A DNA stretch of 64,000 nt from NCBI GenBank assembly GCA_030544235.1, contig CM060478.1, positions 24,986,727 through 25,050,726 of the forward strand. The letters are read 5' to 3'. Origin of the DNA: Lepturacanthus savala. Its lineage: Eukaryota > Chordata > Actinopteri > Scombriformes > Trichiuridae. Positions 23,026 to 35,799 of the stretch are shown here, piece by piece. The notes under the pieces were generated by a model. The model had not been told where the DNA came from and did no database searches. It saw only the letters and a program-made list of their open reading frames with translations. Within the stretch, counting starts at the first letter, position 1. Each line of letters opens with the position of its first letter. The translations under genes and the position numbers were made by a program.

Positions 23026-24689
23026 GCATGAAATATTACCCAGACATGGTAAAAAATGTTTTAAATGTTTTTGTTACTTAAAATGGCTGAAATAATAGAT
23101 ATATTTAAGAAATGTACTATTCCCTTTTGTGATGTAATTTATTTTTCTTCAAAAAGTTTTTAATGTGGTCATCAAGTGAATTAAATGACTCTCTATGGGT
23201 CACATAACGAAGAAATAAACCAGGAAGTCAGGAACTTTTTCAGCGTATGAACCAGGAGAGAAACTAACATTGAAACAAATGGCGGCCATTTTTCAGTCTG
23301 GTATCCAGTTCCATTATACATCCATGGCTGACACAGTAAACAAGATATTGTGAATAGTTGTACGTCTCATAAAGGCAGTGGTTTGGAAGTGGCCCTCCAC
23401 TTGGACAAAGCCTGAAAAACAGCAAAGACCACTTGACTTTTTTGAGAACCTTTTTGACTTCATTGCAAAAATCTTGATTTTTGTTTAAAAAAAAAAATTG
23501 GAATATCGTTTTTGAGTTATTTAAAAAAAAGGCAGTTCTGTGAGCAATTTGTTTTTGAATCCCACATTCTGTATTATGGTACAGTAAAGAGTTTTTTGAT
23601 CTGTCCATCAACGTTTCTTACAATTTAAAACAGGGGTTTCCCCTTGGACAAACCCTGACTTTCTTTTGTGAATATTTGTTTGTTTTAGTATTAATAATGT
23701 GTGGAAATATCTGGTCTTTGGTGCAATTAGTCCAATATTGAGTAGAAATAACGAGAATCCTCTTATTTCATTGGCAGATAATTTTACTTATTGCAAGTTT
23801 TTCAAAGAATTTGACAGCAGAAAAGACAAAACATATAAAGTCAAACAATTTAATCATGTTTTAACAAGGCTAAATTGACAAAAAATCCAGAAAAGAAAAC
23901 AATATTGAAATAAGCCAAATTATCTACCAAATGATATTTCAAGATAATTCTACTCAATACTGGACCAAGATTTTTTCACTTGTTATGATTCCATTTTTTG
24001 CAGTGTATGTTGAAGAAATTACAGACAGAAGCAATTCCACATGGAATCAAGGTTTTCTGGTGTCGACATTTGGACGTCACACCTGACACCTGCCGGGTTT
24101 TAACCCTTTGTGCATAACAGGCAGATACTGTCCCAGTACAATACCCACAGTGATTCTGGACGAAGGACACTTTATCCCATGTGGTGTCCCAGAAACAGGT
24201 GCAGGATTCTGGAATGTGTGGTTCAGCTTAGCACTTCACAACGTTTTTACTGCACACGTAGAGGGTTTGAGGTCTGAGAACGTCAGAGAAATGGAAGCAT
24301 TGTGACTGTTTTGGATTTTTTCTACAGATAGAACCAGCTCCACTCACCAACACTCAGTTTCAGACAAATTAACATGGACAGAGTTGTTGTTTGAAAGTGC
24401 AGCGACTCACAGTGGGTTTCTGAAAATAAACCAATGACAATTTAAACACTTCTACGACTTATACTTCATATAAAAATCTGAAGAGTATTAGGGCTACTGA
24501 AAAAATAATTTAAGGGGTACATTTTTTTTTTATATATTCTTTAAAAAAGTCAAAATTGTAAGTTTTTTTTTCTCAAGAATATGAGATTAAAGTTAGAATT
24601 CTGAGAAAAAAAGTTTGAGTTCTCCAATTCCAGCAGCCAGGAAAGAACCATCAAAAAAAGACACACAGGACTTGGAAAAGCTTGTCCAT
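23026..24689. other. Intergenic DNA, no gene recognised
   Basis: AT-rich. Nothing recognisable on either strand. Confidence 0.4.
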
Positions 24690-25065
24690 GCTTTTAATTA
24701 TTTGTTAGACTTACTGTAACAGGGTCTTTAAAGACCTTTACATCTAAAAAATCAATCAGACAGCTGCAGCTAATTCTAAATGATGCTCTAGAGTCCCTGA
24801 CTAAAAATAGATCATATCACTCCAGTTCTGAGGTCTTTACACTGACTTCCTGTCTGACAAAGAACTAACTTTAAAACACTTTTACTGGTTTATAAAGCAC
24901 TGAATGTTCTAGGGTCTAAGTCTATCTCTGATCTGCTGATCCCTTATGAACCATACAGACCTCTTAGATGGTCTGGGACAGGTCTGCTCTCTGTTACCAG
25001 AGTCAGAATAAACATGGAAAAGCAGCGTTCAGTCTCTATGCTCCACACATCTGCAACAAACTATT
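24690..25065 (+). mobile_element. L2-like LINE C-terminal fragment
   Basis: Plus-strand piece with ACTGACTTCCTGTCTGACAA, TTTATAAAGCACTGAATGTT and TTATGAACCATACAGACC, the C-terminal coding part of a fish LINE. It is related to the reverse copy at 40,011-40,290. In the ORF frame it reads HGKAAFSLYAPHICNKL, interrupted by stops. Confidence 0.75.
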
Positions 25066-25193
25066 CATTTTTATTTTTTCTCTTTTAATCGTCTTTAATT
25101 GTCTTTACTTTCAATTTACTTTCAATTTCTTGATTTTTAATCTCATTTAATTTTAATTATTTTAGTTTTTTCCCCTTTTAAAATTGTGACAAT

Positions 25194-25194
<1 letters not shown>

Positions 25195-25224
<30 letters not shown>
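25195..25224. repeat. Poly-T run
   Basis: Thirty consecutive T. Confidence 0.95.
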
Positions 25225-25226
<2 letters not shown>

Positions 25227-25605
25227 GTTTTATGTGAAACACAGCACTGTAGCAAATAACAAAAAATACAATTACCCCTTAAATTAATTTGACATTGGCA
25301 CTAATAATCTTCCATAGAAGAAACTACATCTGTAAATGTAGCGGAGTAAAAAGTACAATACCACTGAAATGTAGTAAAGTTTAAGTATGAAGTAGCATCA
25401 AATGGAAATAAAAAGCTGAACTTTTCACCCCTGGTGTATGATAATCACCTCCCTAGCGGCTCTATTTAACACCACATCACTACCACATACCTAAACAACT
25501 CATTTACTACTGTACTAGAACACAACATCGTTACAGCCAACGAATCTGATGATTCCAGCCTCTTTCAACACAAAACACAAAGGATGAGAAACGGTTTGGT
25601 TTAGG

Positions 25606-26061
25606 CAGTGTTGGGGTACTTACTAAAAAAAAGTAACTAGTTACAAGTTACTAGTTACTTGTGAAATTTGTAACTACGTTACTTTACTAGTTACTGCATT
25701 TGAAAAGTAACTTCACTACTAGTTACTTTACTTTCTAGTTTTTTTAAGCAAATGTTAAAAGTTACCGCAAGGATACATATACAAATATCATAGCCTTTTC
25801 ATCGCTTTATTTTCAGGTATCAGTAAAAGCTTACTTTCCTGTTAGTGGGTGTGAGCGGTGGGATCAGGTCTATTATTATTAATAATAAAAACTATTGTTA
25901 TAATTATTACCCTTATTAAAATAACATACAAAATAACAACATAGCACACATGCACACATATACGCACACATACACACACGCGCGTTACTGCACTTCGTTA
26001 TCCGTGATGGTAATAACGTTACTGTAATCCGTTACTTTGTAACTCGTTACCCCCAACACTG
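25606..26061. mobile_element. hAT-type MITE with perfect 8-bp TSD
   Basis: A 456-bp element starting CAGTGTTGGGG and ending CCCCAACACTG, flanked on both sides by the identical octamer GGTTTAGG (25,598-25,605 and 26,062-26,069). An 8-bp duplication with CAGxG-type termini defines hAT elements. The interior has many GTTACTAGTTACTTGT-like repeats and a short CA/CG tract but no coding capacity, so it was mobilised in trans. Confidence 0.92.
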
Positions 26062-26663
26062 GGTTTAGGGAACATCATGTCCAGATATTTCACCTCTTTA
26101 TGGGAGTAAAAGGTGTTTCAGCCTCTGAACAGCAACCAGGAACATGAGGGAAACTGTGAGAAGGCCACACACAGAGAAGGAAACTGACATGAATAAAGTG
26201 ACAATAATTAGGTCTAATGTGCTTATTTTTGATAATTCACAGCCGCAGTCCTGATACAGGAGCCGTTTATACTGCAGATAAAACCTGAACCAGGGCCTGA
26301 CCTTATGTAAAACAGGTGCAAACGGTGATGAATGAAAGTGGAATGTGAATCTTTTATTGTGGTGTAGATGGGGGTTAGAGAACATATGGAAACATGCACC
26401 ACATAAGCTGCAGAGGATCAGTTTCACACTATGTTGAGGTCAAAGACTTTTTACATGACGTGAGTTGCTGTTGCATGAAACACCAAGAAACTGATGGTTT
26501 AAAACATTTGAGAAGTTGAACTTTCTGCACATTTACTTTTACTGTTTCTTCACTCAGCAGATTAACATTCCTACACAGATGCTCTGTTTGTTTATCTAAT
26601 GATGAAGTTTTGTTTTGTGGAATAATCAAAGTCAATGAGGAGTTCGTTTAGATATTCACATTT

Positions 26664-26850
26664 CAATTAAGACTATTTTGAGAGTTGATTCATTTATGAT
26701 TGAAACAATTAATAAATTAGTAGTCTGTTTCATTAAATGGTGTAAAAATGTGGATCAGTGTTTCCAAAGATGAAGATTCAACCTAAAATGTCTTTTTTTG
26801 TGCAGACCAACAGTCCACAACCCAAAGATCATCAGTTTATTATTATAGAA
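26664..26850 (+). mobile_element. 330-bp TIR repeat family, 5' half
   Basis: Ends abruptly at TTATTATTATAGAAGACTATAG, where L1 reverse transcriptase sequence begins. Confidence 0.75.
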
Positions 26851-27905
26851 GACTATAGTATAGTCATCTTTACTATGCTGATTCTTCCCAGTATAGAAAG
26901 AAGCAGCTTTGTCCGTCTAGCAATCTCTTCTGAAACGTCTGCTATCATGGGCTCACAGTATCTTATTCTGACTCCCAAATATTTAAATCCCTCTGTAGCG
27001 TTCACAAATGGGTGGGAAACTACAGTTTTTCTTCTTTCATTTGCATTTAAAAACATAATAGCTGACTTTTCTTTGTTCACTTTAAACTCAGAGATACTAC
27101 CAAATTGATTTAACAACTCTAAAAGAGATTGTATCGATTCTGCAAGATGTGATAGGAACACAATAGTATCATCAGCGTATGTTGCTGTATTGTGTACCAT
27201 GTCCCCGGTCTTAATATCGTGAATTGAGAGGTGTGATCTAATAGCTATTGCTAATGGTTCCATGGCTATTACAAAATGTAGGGGTGAGATTGGCAACCCT
27301 TGTCTTGTGCCTTGAAATAACTCAAAAGGCTGAGAGATGAGGTTATTAGTAGATACCACCGCAGAAGAATTAACAAGTAGAATTTCGACCCATCTGAGAA
27401 AGTAATCCGCAAACCCAAAACTCTTAAGCAACTCAAGTAGATAGGACCATTCAACTCGGTCGAATGCCGTTTCCACGTCAAGTCATAATATAGTATCAGG
27501 GAACTCTTGACACTCATGGATTATATTAAGAACTCTCCTCACATTGTGGAATCCCTGATGGTTTTGCACAAAACCATTCTGGTCTTCATTTATACCAGCT
27601 GTTTTGACCTTCTCTAGTCTCATAGCTAGAACTTTAGCTATAATCTTTGCATCAGAGTTTAAAAGTGATATGGGTCTGTAAGAACCGCTTTTAGTCGAAG
27701 CTTTGCCTGGTTTTAGAATAATAATGACCAGGGCACTACGTAATGACGTGGGGAGGCCACCTGATTTAAAGGATTTCAAATAAACATCTAATAATGGGGC
27801 TATTAATTTAACTTTAAATGATTTATAAATATCTATTGGAAGCCAATCTGGACCCGAAGCCTTACCACCTCTCATATTTGAAATGGTGTTGGAGGTATCA
27901 TTCAA
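26851..27905 (-). pseudogene. L1-like reverse transcriptase remnant
   Basis: The minus-strand frame reads MRGGKASGPDWLPIDIYK, YRPISLLNSDAKIIAKVL, an in-frame TGA at 27,485-27,483, then VETAFDRVEWSYLLELLKSF, QGTRQGLPISPL, YADDTIVFLSH and FKYLGVRI. These are the ordered RT motifs of the L1 clade. The catalytic YADD is intact but the stop, the missing endonuclease upstream and truncation at 26,851 inactivate it. Its ORF1 lies at 31,456-32,333, beyond an inserted L2. Confidence 0.9.
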
Positions 27906-28371
27906 ATGTAATTCCTATTGGGTATGTTGTATTGGGAGTGCACCTGTAGACTGCAACATTTTGTGAAAAGAAACAAACATAAAACATAAAAACTGCCATA
28001 AACAAACCCCTGTGGCTGTCAACCTGAACAGAACAGCCCCTCTTCCTCCCCTGCCCTCCCCCTGACCTTGGGGTGCAGTTAAGTCCACACTCTGATCCAT
28101 TATAAACAAGGGAGCAGATAAACTACCAAGCAGTCATTATACGGAATGAGACAAGACCAACTGGCCAATTGTGTCCCCTGGCAAAAGTATATAATCTACA
28201 CAAACGTATATATATGAAATGTTCATCATAAACTTTCTTGCAGCTTAACCCACATCCAGGAAGGTCTACAGTATAATGGATAACCACTTCTCCAATAAAC
28301 AAATGAAAGCCCAGGGTGCTTATCAGTTTTTAATTAAAGTGTAAATTAAACACGCTGCAGATAGAAGAATT
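27906..28371 (-). mobile_element. Probable L1 inter-ORF region
   Basis: On the minus strand it contains GGGGGAGGGCAGGGGAGGAA and GGGGCTGTTCTGTTCAGGTT, similar to the G-rich spacer before ORF2 in fish L1s. The roughly 1.2 kb that should encode the endonuclease is absent. Confidence 0.45.
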
Positions 28372-28827
28372 TCAATTTCAATTCAATTTTATTTAAAGCC
28401 CAACATCACAACACAGTTGCCTCACTGGGCTTCACAAAATTCAGTCAGTGACCCAGACATCCCCCGCCTTACACCCTCCTTTGCGGCAAGGAAAAACTCC
28501 AGGCTCCAGGACAGGCTATAGATGGACCAGGACTGACAGACATCCATCTGATGATGATTTATCAGTCTGTGAGATGTAAAAATAATTCAGTCTGTAGAGA
28601 ATCAGGGGGGCCTCGATGAGTCCCATCAGGAGTGGTCATCATTGGGCCTCATGTGGCTGAACTGAAGCAGTAGCCACTCCCAGTAATAAATGTGTAGTGG
28701 ACGTCGTGCAGGATCACAGCAGCAGCCACGATCCACAAGAACCTGCTGGACGATAGAGCACAGAAACTCCGGGGAGTTTCATTAGTAACATCCATCTGTG
28801 GACAAGTAAGTCCACAGATGGATGTGG

Positions 28828-28906
28828 AGAGAAAGAGAGAGAGAGAGGGAGAGAGAGAGAAAGGGAGAGAGAGAGGGAGAGGGAGAGAGAGAGAGAGAGA
28901 GGGAGG
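28828..28906. repeat. (GA)n in the L2 3'UTR
   Basis: Imperfect GAGAGA tract within the inserted L2. Confidence 0.9.
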
Positions 28907-29510
28907 AATCCCCCAGCAGTCTAATCCTATGGCAGCATAACTAAGGGATGACCAGAGCCAGCCCTATCTATAAGCTTTATCAAAAAGGAAAGTCTTGAGT
29001 CTACTCTTAAAAGTGATAACCGTGTCTGCCTCCCGAAACCAGAATGGTAGTTTGTTCCACAGAAGAGGAGTTATGAACTCTTTTATATATGATGGTGCCT
29101 GACCATGAAGAGTTTTGAATGTAAGGAGAAGAATCTTAAATTATATTCTCGATTTAATAGGCAGCCAATACAAGGAGGCCAGAATGGGAGAGATGTGATC
29201 TCTGATCTTGGTTCCTGTCAGAACTCATGCAGCAGCATTCTGAATTAGCTGCAGAGTCCTAAGAGAGTTGTTGGAGCAGCCTGATAACAAAGAGTTACAA
29301 TAGTCCAGCCTGGAAGTAACAAATGCCTGGACTAGTTTTTCTGCATCCGCTTGAGAGACAATGCGTCTGATTTTAGTGATATTACATAAGTGGAAGAATG
29401 CAGTCCTAGAAATTTGTTTTGGGCATTACAGATCCTGATCAAAAACAACTCCAAGCTTCTTTACAGTGGAGCTGGAGGTCAGGGTGATCCCATCTAAAGA
29501 AACTAATTCT

Positions 29511-30350
29511 CTAGAAAGAGAGTTTCTGAGGAATTACAAGAACTTCAGTTTTGTTTGAATTTAACATCAAAAAGTTGTAGGTCATCTGACTTTTTATATC
29601 CTTAAGGCATGTTTGGAGTTTAGTTAGCTGGTTGGTTTCATCAGGTTTGATTGATAAATATAATTGGGTGTCGTCAGCATAACAATGAAAATTAATGGAG
29701 TGATTCCTAATAATGTTCCCTGAAGGAAGCATATATAAACTAAATAGAAGTGGTCAAAGTACAAAACCTTGTGGGACTCCATGGCAAACTTTGGTATATG
29801 TGGAGGATTCATCATTGACGTGAACAAATTGAGATCGATCTAAAAAATATGACTTAAACCAGCTTAGGGCGGTTCCTTTGATGCCAATTTGATGTTCCAG
29901 TCTCTGTAAAAGAATTTGATGGTCAATGGTGTCAAATGCGGCACTAAGATCTAACAGGACAAGTACAGAGATAAGTCCTTTGTCAGATGCCATTAGAAAG
30001 TCATTTGTAACTTTGACTAATGCGGTCTCTGTGCTATGATGCACCCTAAATCCTGATTGAAGATCCTCAAATAGACTATAGTCTGTAGTTAAAGCCAAAG
30101 CTAAAGCCTCTGGGTCTAGTGTGGGCTTTTTAAGAATAGGTTTAATTACAGCTACCTTAAAGGACTGAGGAACATAACCTGATAATAAAGATAGATTAAT
30201 CGTATCCAATAAAGAATGGCTAACTAGAGGCAACACATCCTTGAGCAGCCTGGTTGGGATGGGGTCTAAAAGACAGGTTGACGGTTTAGCTGCAGAAATG
30301 ATTAAAGTTAATTGATGAAGGTCGATGGTAGTAAAAAAGTCTAAATACAT
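29511..30350 (-). pseudogene. L2 reverse transcriptase with internal deletion
   Basis: Reads CLLDPIPTRLLKDVLPLVSH, LLDLSAAFDTIDHQILLQRL, TKVCHGVPQGFVL and the YADD box. The finger segment normally between KKPTLDP and LQSGFR is deleted. A frame change after the VPQG motif separates the last part. Confidence 0.85.
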
Positions 30351-31135
30351 TAGAGAAGAGGATTCTGTTGAAAGACTAATAGGTTGTCTATTTCAATGCC
30401 ATATGAGATAACAAGATCAAGAGTATGGTTCAGACGATGAGTCGGTTTATTTACATTTTGACAAAATCCAATTGAGTCTAATAGAAAGATAAACACAGTG
30501 CTGAGACTATCATTGTAGTTGTCCACATGAATGTTAAAGTCACCTACGATAATTACTTTATCTGTTTTAAGAATCAAGTCTGATGCAAAATCTGCAAATT
30601 CAAGTAAAAATTCAGAATAAGGGTCAGGAGCTTGATATACTGTAACAAATAGTAATGGCTGCAATGTTTTCCAGGTTGGGTGAGTGAGGCTAAGAACAAG
30701 ACTTTCAAATGAATTATGTTTTTGTTTAGGTTTAGGGTTTATTAATAGACTTGAGTCAAATATGGCTCCAACTCCAACACCTCGACCAATACTTCGAGGA
30801 ATATGAATATTATGATGACTTGGAGGAGTTGATTCATTCAGGCTAACATATACATCCTCCTGCAGCCAGGTTTCAGTGAGGCAAAACAAATCAATATCAT
30901 AATCAGATATTAGTTCATTGACTAAGACAGCTTTAGATGACAAAGACCTGATATTAAGAAGTCCACATTTAATTCTCTTATTGTGGATTGTTGGAGATGT
31001 TGGTTTAATTTTTATTAAGTTTTTATGATGAGCTCCTCTTCTGTTTGTTTTATCTTTAATTAATGTAGGTGGACGGGGGACAGACACAGTTTCTATACTA
31101 AAGGACTGGATGGGTGAATGCTCTAATGGACACAC
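30350..31135 (-). pseudogene. L2 endonuclease domain, well preserved
   Basis: An open stretch of 261 codons with KCGLLNIRSLSSKAVLVNEL, LFCLTETWLQEDVYVSLNE, GRGVGVGAIFDSS, VIIVGDFNIHVDN and THRLNHTLDLVIS, the full order of APE-type endonuclease motifs apart from the C-terminal SDH. It continues into the RT frame after a break near 30,350. Confidence 0.85.
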
Positions 31136-31455
31136 AGAGAAGCGTGTAAGACTGCAGCTCTGCCTCCTGGTCTCAACTCTGGGTTGTTGACAAAGTTTTG
31201 GTCAGCTAATAAACTCAGCCATATTTCTAGATAAGAGAGCTGCTCCATCCAAAGTGGGATGGATGCTGTTTCTCCTAATCAGACCAGGTTTTCCGCAGAA
31301 AGGTGTCCAGTTGTCAATGAAGCCCCAAATTGTAAAATGATAAAGAAAAATGAAAGCACTACTGTTTCACATGTATGTTACTGGCCCTTGGAGCCAGCAA
31401 TATCAGCCTATAACTGTTATAGGCAGATAATGAAGGATTCAGCAGTTCACTTTAG

Positions 31456-32333
31456 TTAACCTGTGGGTCCTCTGTGTTCTGTAAACCTTGGATGAATTTT
31501 TCGTCATCTACTGGGGTTTCAAACTCGCATGTTTGTCCATCAAATGATATTTGTAATTTAGCTTGGTAAATTAATCTGTAGCATATGTTCATAGATATCA
31601 GCTGTTGTTTTTACCCGATCGAAACCCCTCTATCGTCGGCGGAGTTCCATCAAAACATCTGGGAAGAACATGATCTCTTGACTGTCACAGATAACTTTAC
31701 CCTTGGCTCTGGCTGCTCACATCACTTGGAGTTTGTCTTGAAAGCTCAGGATGACGACTCTTGGTGCGGCTGAGCGATCAGGACACATCCGTCCGGGCAA
31801 CCTGTGCGCTCTTTCGATGAGAGGTGGTGTCGGGAATGTCGCTGGTCCCAGGGCTTCAGGGAGCCACTTCTCCGGGAAAGCCATCGTATCATTACCTTCC
31901 ATCTTCTCTGGCACGTTAACTAGTTGCAGGTTGGATCGACGGGAGTGGTTTTCTAGCTCATTGAGTTTATCCGTGAGGAGAGCCACTTGTTTAATTAGCG
32001 CCTCTATCTTGCCTTTCTCCGCATTGGTTGTCTTCCATGCTGCTAATATGTGCCTCTGCTTCATCCATATACACCGAGAAGTCCTGCACGTCCCTCTTAA
32101 CATCTTGAATAGATTTCAGGACTACCTCAATCTTTGTGGAAAAGGCATTTCTGATCCCTTCGAGAATCTGAAACACTTGTTTTATATGCCAATCCAGTAT
32201 CCACGTCCACATGAGGCACGAGGGTAGCATCCCCAGTCGAGTTAGCTAGGCTATTAGCCTCTGAGATGTCGCTGTCTTCCTCACTCCGAGAAGAGTGTGC
32301 TTTACATTTATTTTATGCTTTCTTTGCCAGCAT
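31456..32333 (-). pseudogene. L1 ORF1 (RNA-binding chaperone) remnant
   Basis: Starts at the ATG ending at 32,333 (MLAKKA, then TAA at codon 7) and continues RSEEDSDISEANS. A coiled-coil region follows (IKQVALLTDKLNELE), then the L1 ORF1 signature NHSRRSNLQLVNVPE, IERAHRLPGR and VVILSFQDKLQVM. The C-terminal domain follows to a TAA at 31,458-31,456. The length (about 290 codons) fits L1 ORF1. At least one stop and frame changes break it. Confidence 0.85.
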
Positions 32334-33528
32334 ATTGTCGCAGTTAAATAGCAAACTGCAATCTATAGTTATCACTGTTCATGTAGTTAAATCAATATTT
32401 ACAGGACCTTATTAGAATATCACCAGGAGCTCACAAAAAGACGTGTGCCTACTTCAGTTTTAAGCAAAAAAAAGTTTCTGAGTGTTTCTTGTCTCCTGAG
32501 AACATGGAGAAGACAAACCCTCCCAGAAAGAGTAATTTTATTTAGATTTTTATTTTCAACCCTGACATGTATATATCTATTTAATCATTCGAGTCTCTAG
32601 AATAATACCCCCAAAATAATTTTGTACATGGGATAAATAGACTTTGGTTAATGGACATATTTGCCATTAAAATTATATTTTCTGCAAAGAAAATAGTACA
32701 CAATGGAACAAATAGATAGATAACATGATTGTTAGTGACTCAACTAATATAATTATATGTATGAGTCCACTCAGAGTTGCCAAGCTGAATTAAAGATACC
32801 AGCTGTTGCTGATGCTGTTGACTTGGAGAACACCAGAAGTCTTCCAGTAACGGCAAGTCTCCATCAGATCTGGCAAAGCTCTTTCCCCATAGAAAAAATA
32901 GAAAACAAACAGAGAAAACAATTGGATCTACCTTGACAAGATTGTATGTTGTGCACTTGTGTGTGAATGCGTGGTTTAAAATGAAACTGATGTGATGGCT
33001 ACAGATGAACTCAACCAGCAAATGAAGCTCACTGACTTTCACTTCTTGCTTGTTGTGACATTACTTTTGAAGAGAAATGTCACCTTACAGACACTATCAG
33101 ATGATATGAGAATGGGAGCTGTGCCCTGGGTTCAGCTACTACTATTTACTCATTTCACAGTCTCCTTAACTACGTTTGTTTCTATTTTGGCCATTAATTA
33201 TTTTCAGCAGCTAGGGCATGTTCAGGGATTCTGTTTAATGTGAAGGCATCTCCAAATTGTGAATATTACCAACGGTTATTGAGATGTTGATAAATGATCA
33301 TCTCTTTGAGGAAGCAACACAGGACTATCATTCATTTATTATTTAGTCACAGATAATTGGACAGTTTGACTGGATAACACAAAGTTCTGAAGCCACTGTG
33401 GGTCATTCAATCTTGAAACAAGGATCGGCAAATATTGGTCTGTCAGATCAGGCAGTTGTTGGTTTAATAGTTACCTGACAGAATGTAATGTACACATTTT
33501 GATGGTAGATCTTCTATATTGTTGTTAA
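32334..33528. other. Intergenic DNA, possibly L1 5'UTR at its left
   Basis: No gene recognised. L1 5'UTR sequence may extend some way into this stretch. Confidence 0.35.
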
Positions 33529-34264
33529 CCCTCTAGGAGCCACTGTTGATTTAAGTCAACAAGATGCTGCACTGAATAAAATGGTCAATTCTGTTGAATT
33601 GGGTGTTAAATTTCATTCAAACTTCACTCCACTAGATGCCAGAAATGTTATGTCATACTACCTCCACAACTCACAATTGCCTCATGCTTCTATACAAAAA
33701 AGTCACACAAAATCATGCTGAATCAATGCGAAAGAAGAGTGGAGCTCACGTGTGTGATCCGTGTTCACACACATCAGAGAGTAAATTCATCGTTAGTTGT
33801 TAGTCTTTTAGTCACAACTTTGATCCTTTAGATCCTTTAGCTAATATTAGGAAACAGTGGCCAACAGTCCAGTTTACATGCATTCACTTTGTTTCTGACA
33901 TTTATTAGTAATGATTTACACAGATTGTTCACTATTTACTATTTTCTTGAGCATTCAGTATTGAGTAGTATAGCATACACAGTACTGTCAATAATATATA
34001 AAACAATATATCATATCATTCAAATATGAGACTTTTAGGAAAATTCTATAATTCAAGATGGCTCCCACCCATATGACATCATAATTATTCATTAAATGGG
34101 CAAATTTAATCCCTACATACACTTTGAGTCATTCCTAATATTTTAAATTAATTTATTTCTAATTTACAGAAAGTTTCTATCTCTTATTACCTTAAATTAT
34201 AGCCCTTTGAAATTATGATGTCAAAATCAAACGTCTGATAAAATAACCTCCGGTGCCTAAAGGG
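33529..34264. mobile_element. TTAA-flanked MITE, family 1 (piggyBac-like)
   Basis: Bounded by TTAA at 33,525-33,528 and 34,265-34,268. Termini are CCCTCTAGGAGCC and GGTGCCTAAAGGG, imperfect inverted repeats. A TTAA target with CCCT/AGGG ends is characteristic of piggyBac-type elements. There is no coding capacity. A related copy in intron 2 of the transporter gene carries a nested insertion. Confidence 0.75.
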
Positions 34265-34268
34265 TTAA

Positions 34269-35688
34269 AGGTCTCCTCTGGTATGCCCTAAAGCTCTGTC
34301 CTAGGCCCACTTTTGTTTCATATTTATATAAATATTCTTGGCAGAAATGTTCCTGATGTTAAATTCCCTTTCTATGCAATAATTCAGCATTTGGGGCATG
34401 TTTAGGGACCATTTTCATGTGCAGGCAGGTTTATGAAGCTTTTTTAACTTAACAAAAGCCTGATGCTCAGATCAACATGTATCCTGCTTCATGGCAGTAA
34501 CATCCCTGTTGTTGACTATCATCAGCAAATGCTGCTGTTTGTTTTGGTGCAGAATAGTACTTGGCAGAAAGCTCTGGAATGATACGATTTTAAAGTCACA
34601 AGCACATTCTAGTTCCAGGTCAAGTACTTTCCCTTCCAATACACGGAATGAAATCACAACCTGGTTCTAGTAACAACTGCATCTGCACTTGATAATAGCA
34701 TGCATGGTCCTGATTCAGTCAAACTTTTTCTTGCACATCTTTTTCAAGACAAAAATGTGCAACAGAATTTGCTGTCTGATCAACAGAAGGGCCCAGACAG
34801 AAAATTAAAACCACAGCAGCTACAGGAAACACATCCATCAGGGGAGGCTTCTTCTTTTCATGGGAGTGTCAATGTTTTACAGGAACTCTGCCCATTCATT
34901 GAAATACAGGTTATGACCAGGAGATGGTTCACAATCCTCTCCAGGGTGAGGTTATCCCTATTGCTTGTGCACCTTTTCTTCCTACCACATCATTTTCTTC
35001 TCTCCTGTTCTTATTAATGTATTTAGACTTCCTCCTCCTCCTTGGTCCAGGTGTCCATGTTGGTCTTCCGGACAACTGTCAGGTCAGTATCTCATCTTCT
35101 CTGTGATGGTGGACCTACAGAACTAGACTAGGACCATTTAAAGGCCTTTGTAGGTGTTTAAAGTTAATTATCTGATTAGAGTGTAGAACCAGGTGTCTTC
35201 GATATTCAACCTTTCCACAATATTCTAATTTTCTTTGATACATAATTTGGGGTTTTCATTGTGAGATATAATCATCAATATTAAAAGGAATAAATACTTA
35301 AAATATGTCAGTCAGTCCATGTGAAATAAATCTATACATTATACAAGTTTCACTTTTTGAATGGAATTACTGAAATAAATCACCTTTTTCATGATATTCT
35401 AATTATATGAACAAAACCTGTACTTCCTTGAAATTTGAACAGTAATATGTGAATAAAGAAAGGACAAAAGGAGGTTTGTGTGATGATGAAGAAGAGAAGA
35501 AACCAAAATGGAGGGAGGAAAGGTTAATAATGTGATGAGGAGGTCGTTAAAAACAAACGAGCAGGCGTTTGGAGCCTTAAATGGAAAAAGGTGTGAGTGT
35601 GCTGATCACTGCACTGCAGGACACTTGTCTAGTTGCAGGGAAAACAATCACAGTACTCAGTCAAGCCATTAATAACTGTAATAACTGA
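34269..35688. other. Intergenic DNA, no gene recognised
   Basis: AT-rich. The longest plus-strand frame (34,700-35,017) has no familiar motif. Confidence 0.4.
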
Positions 35689-35791
35689 GTGTGTGTGCGT
35701 GTGTGTGCGTGTGTGTGCGTGTGTGTGCGTGTGTGTGTGTGTGAGTGTGTGTGTGTGCGTGTGTGTGTGTGAGTGTGTGTGAGTGTGTGTG
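35689..35791. repeat. Imperfect (GT)n
   Basis: GTGTGTGTGC units with interspersed GA. Confidence 0.9.
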
Positions 35792-35799
35792 CTGCAGGG

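Larger units (their letters stand above)
28372..31325 (-). mobile_element. L2-like LINE inserted in L1
   Basis: Nearly full-length minus-strand L2: endonuclease (31,135-30,350), reverse transcriptase (30,350-29,510), C-terminal domain (to about 28,980), a 3'UTR with a GA array, and the tail TTTAAATAAAATTGAATTGA at 28,372. The RT keeps FHCYADDTQLYLSIKP but lacks the NYRPISNLPF segment: PTLDPEALALAL passes directly to FEDLQSGFRVHHSTE. It is therefore dead despite a good endonuclease. Confidence 0.9.

Noticed and set aside
34700..35017. 105-codon plus-strand frame
   Set aside because: No family resemblance and no neighbouring exons.
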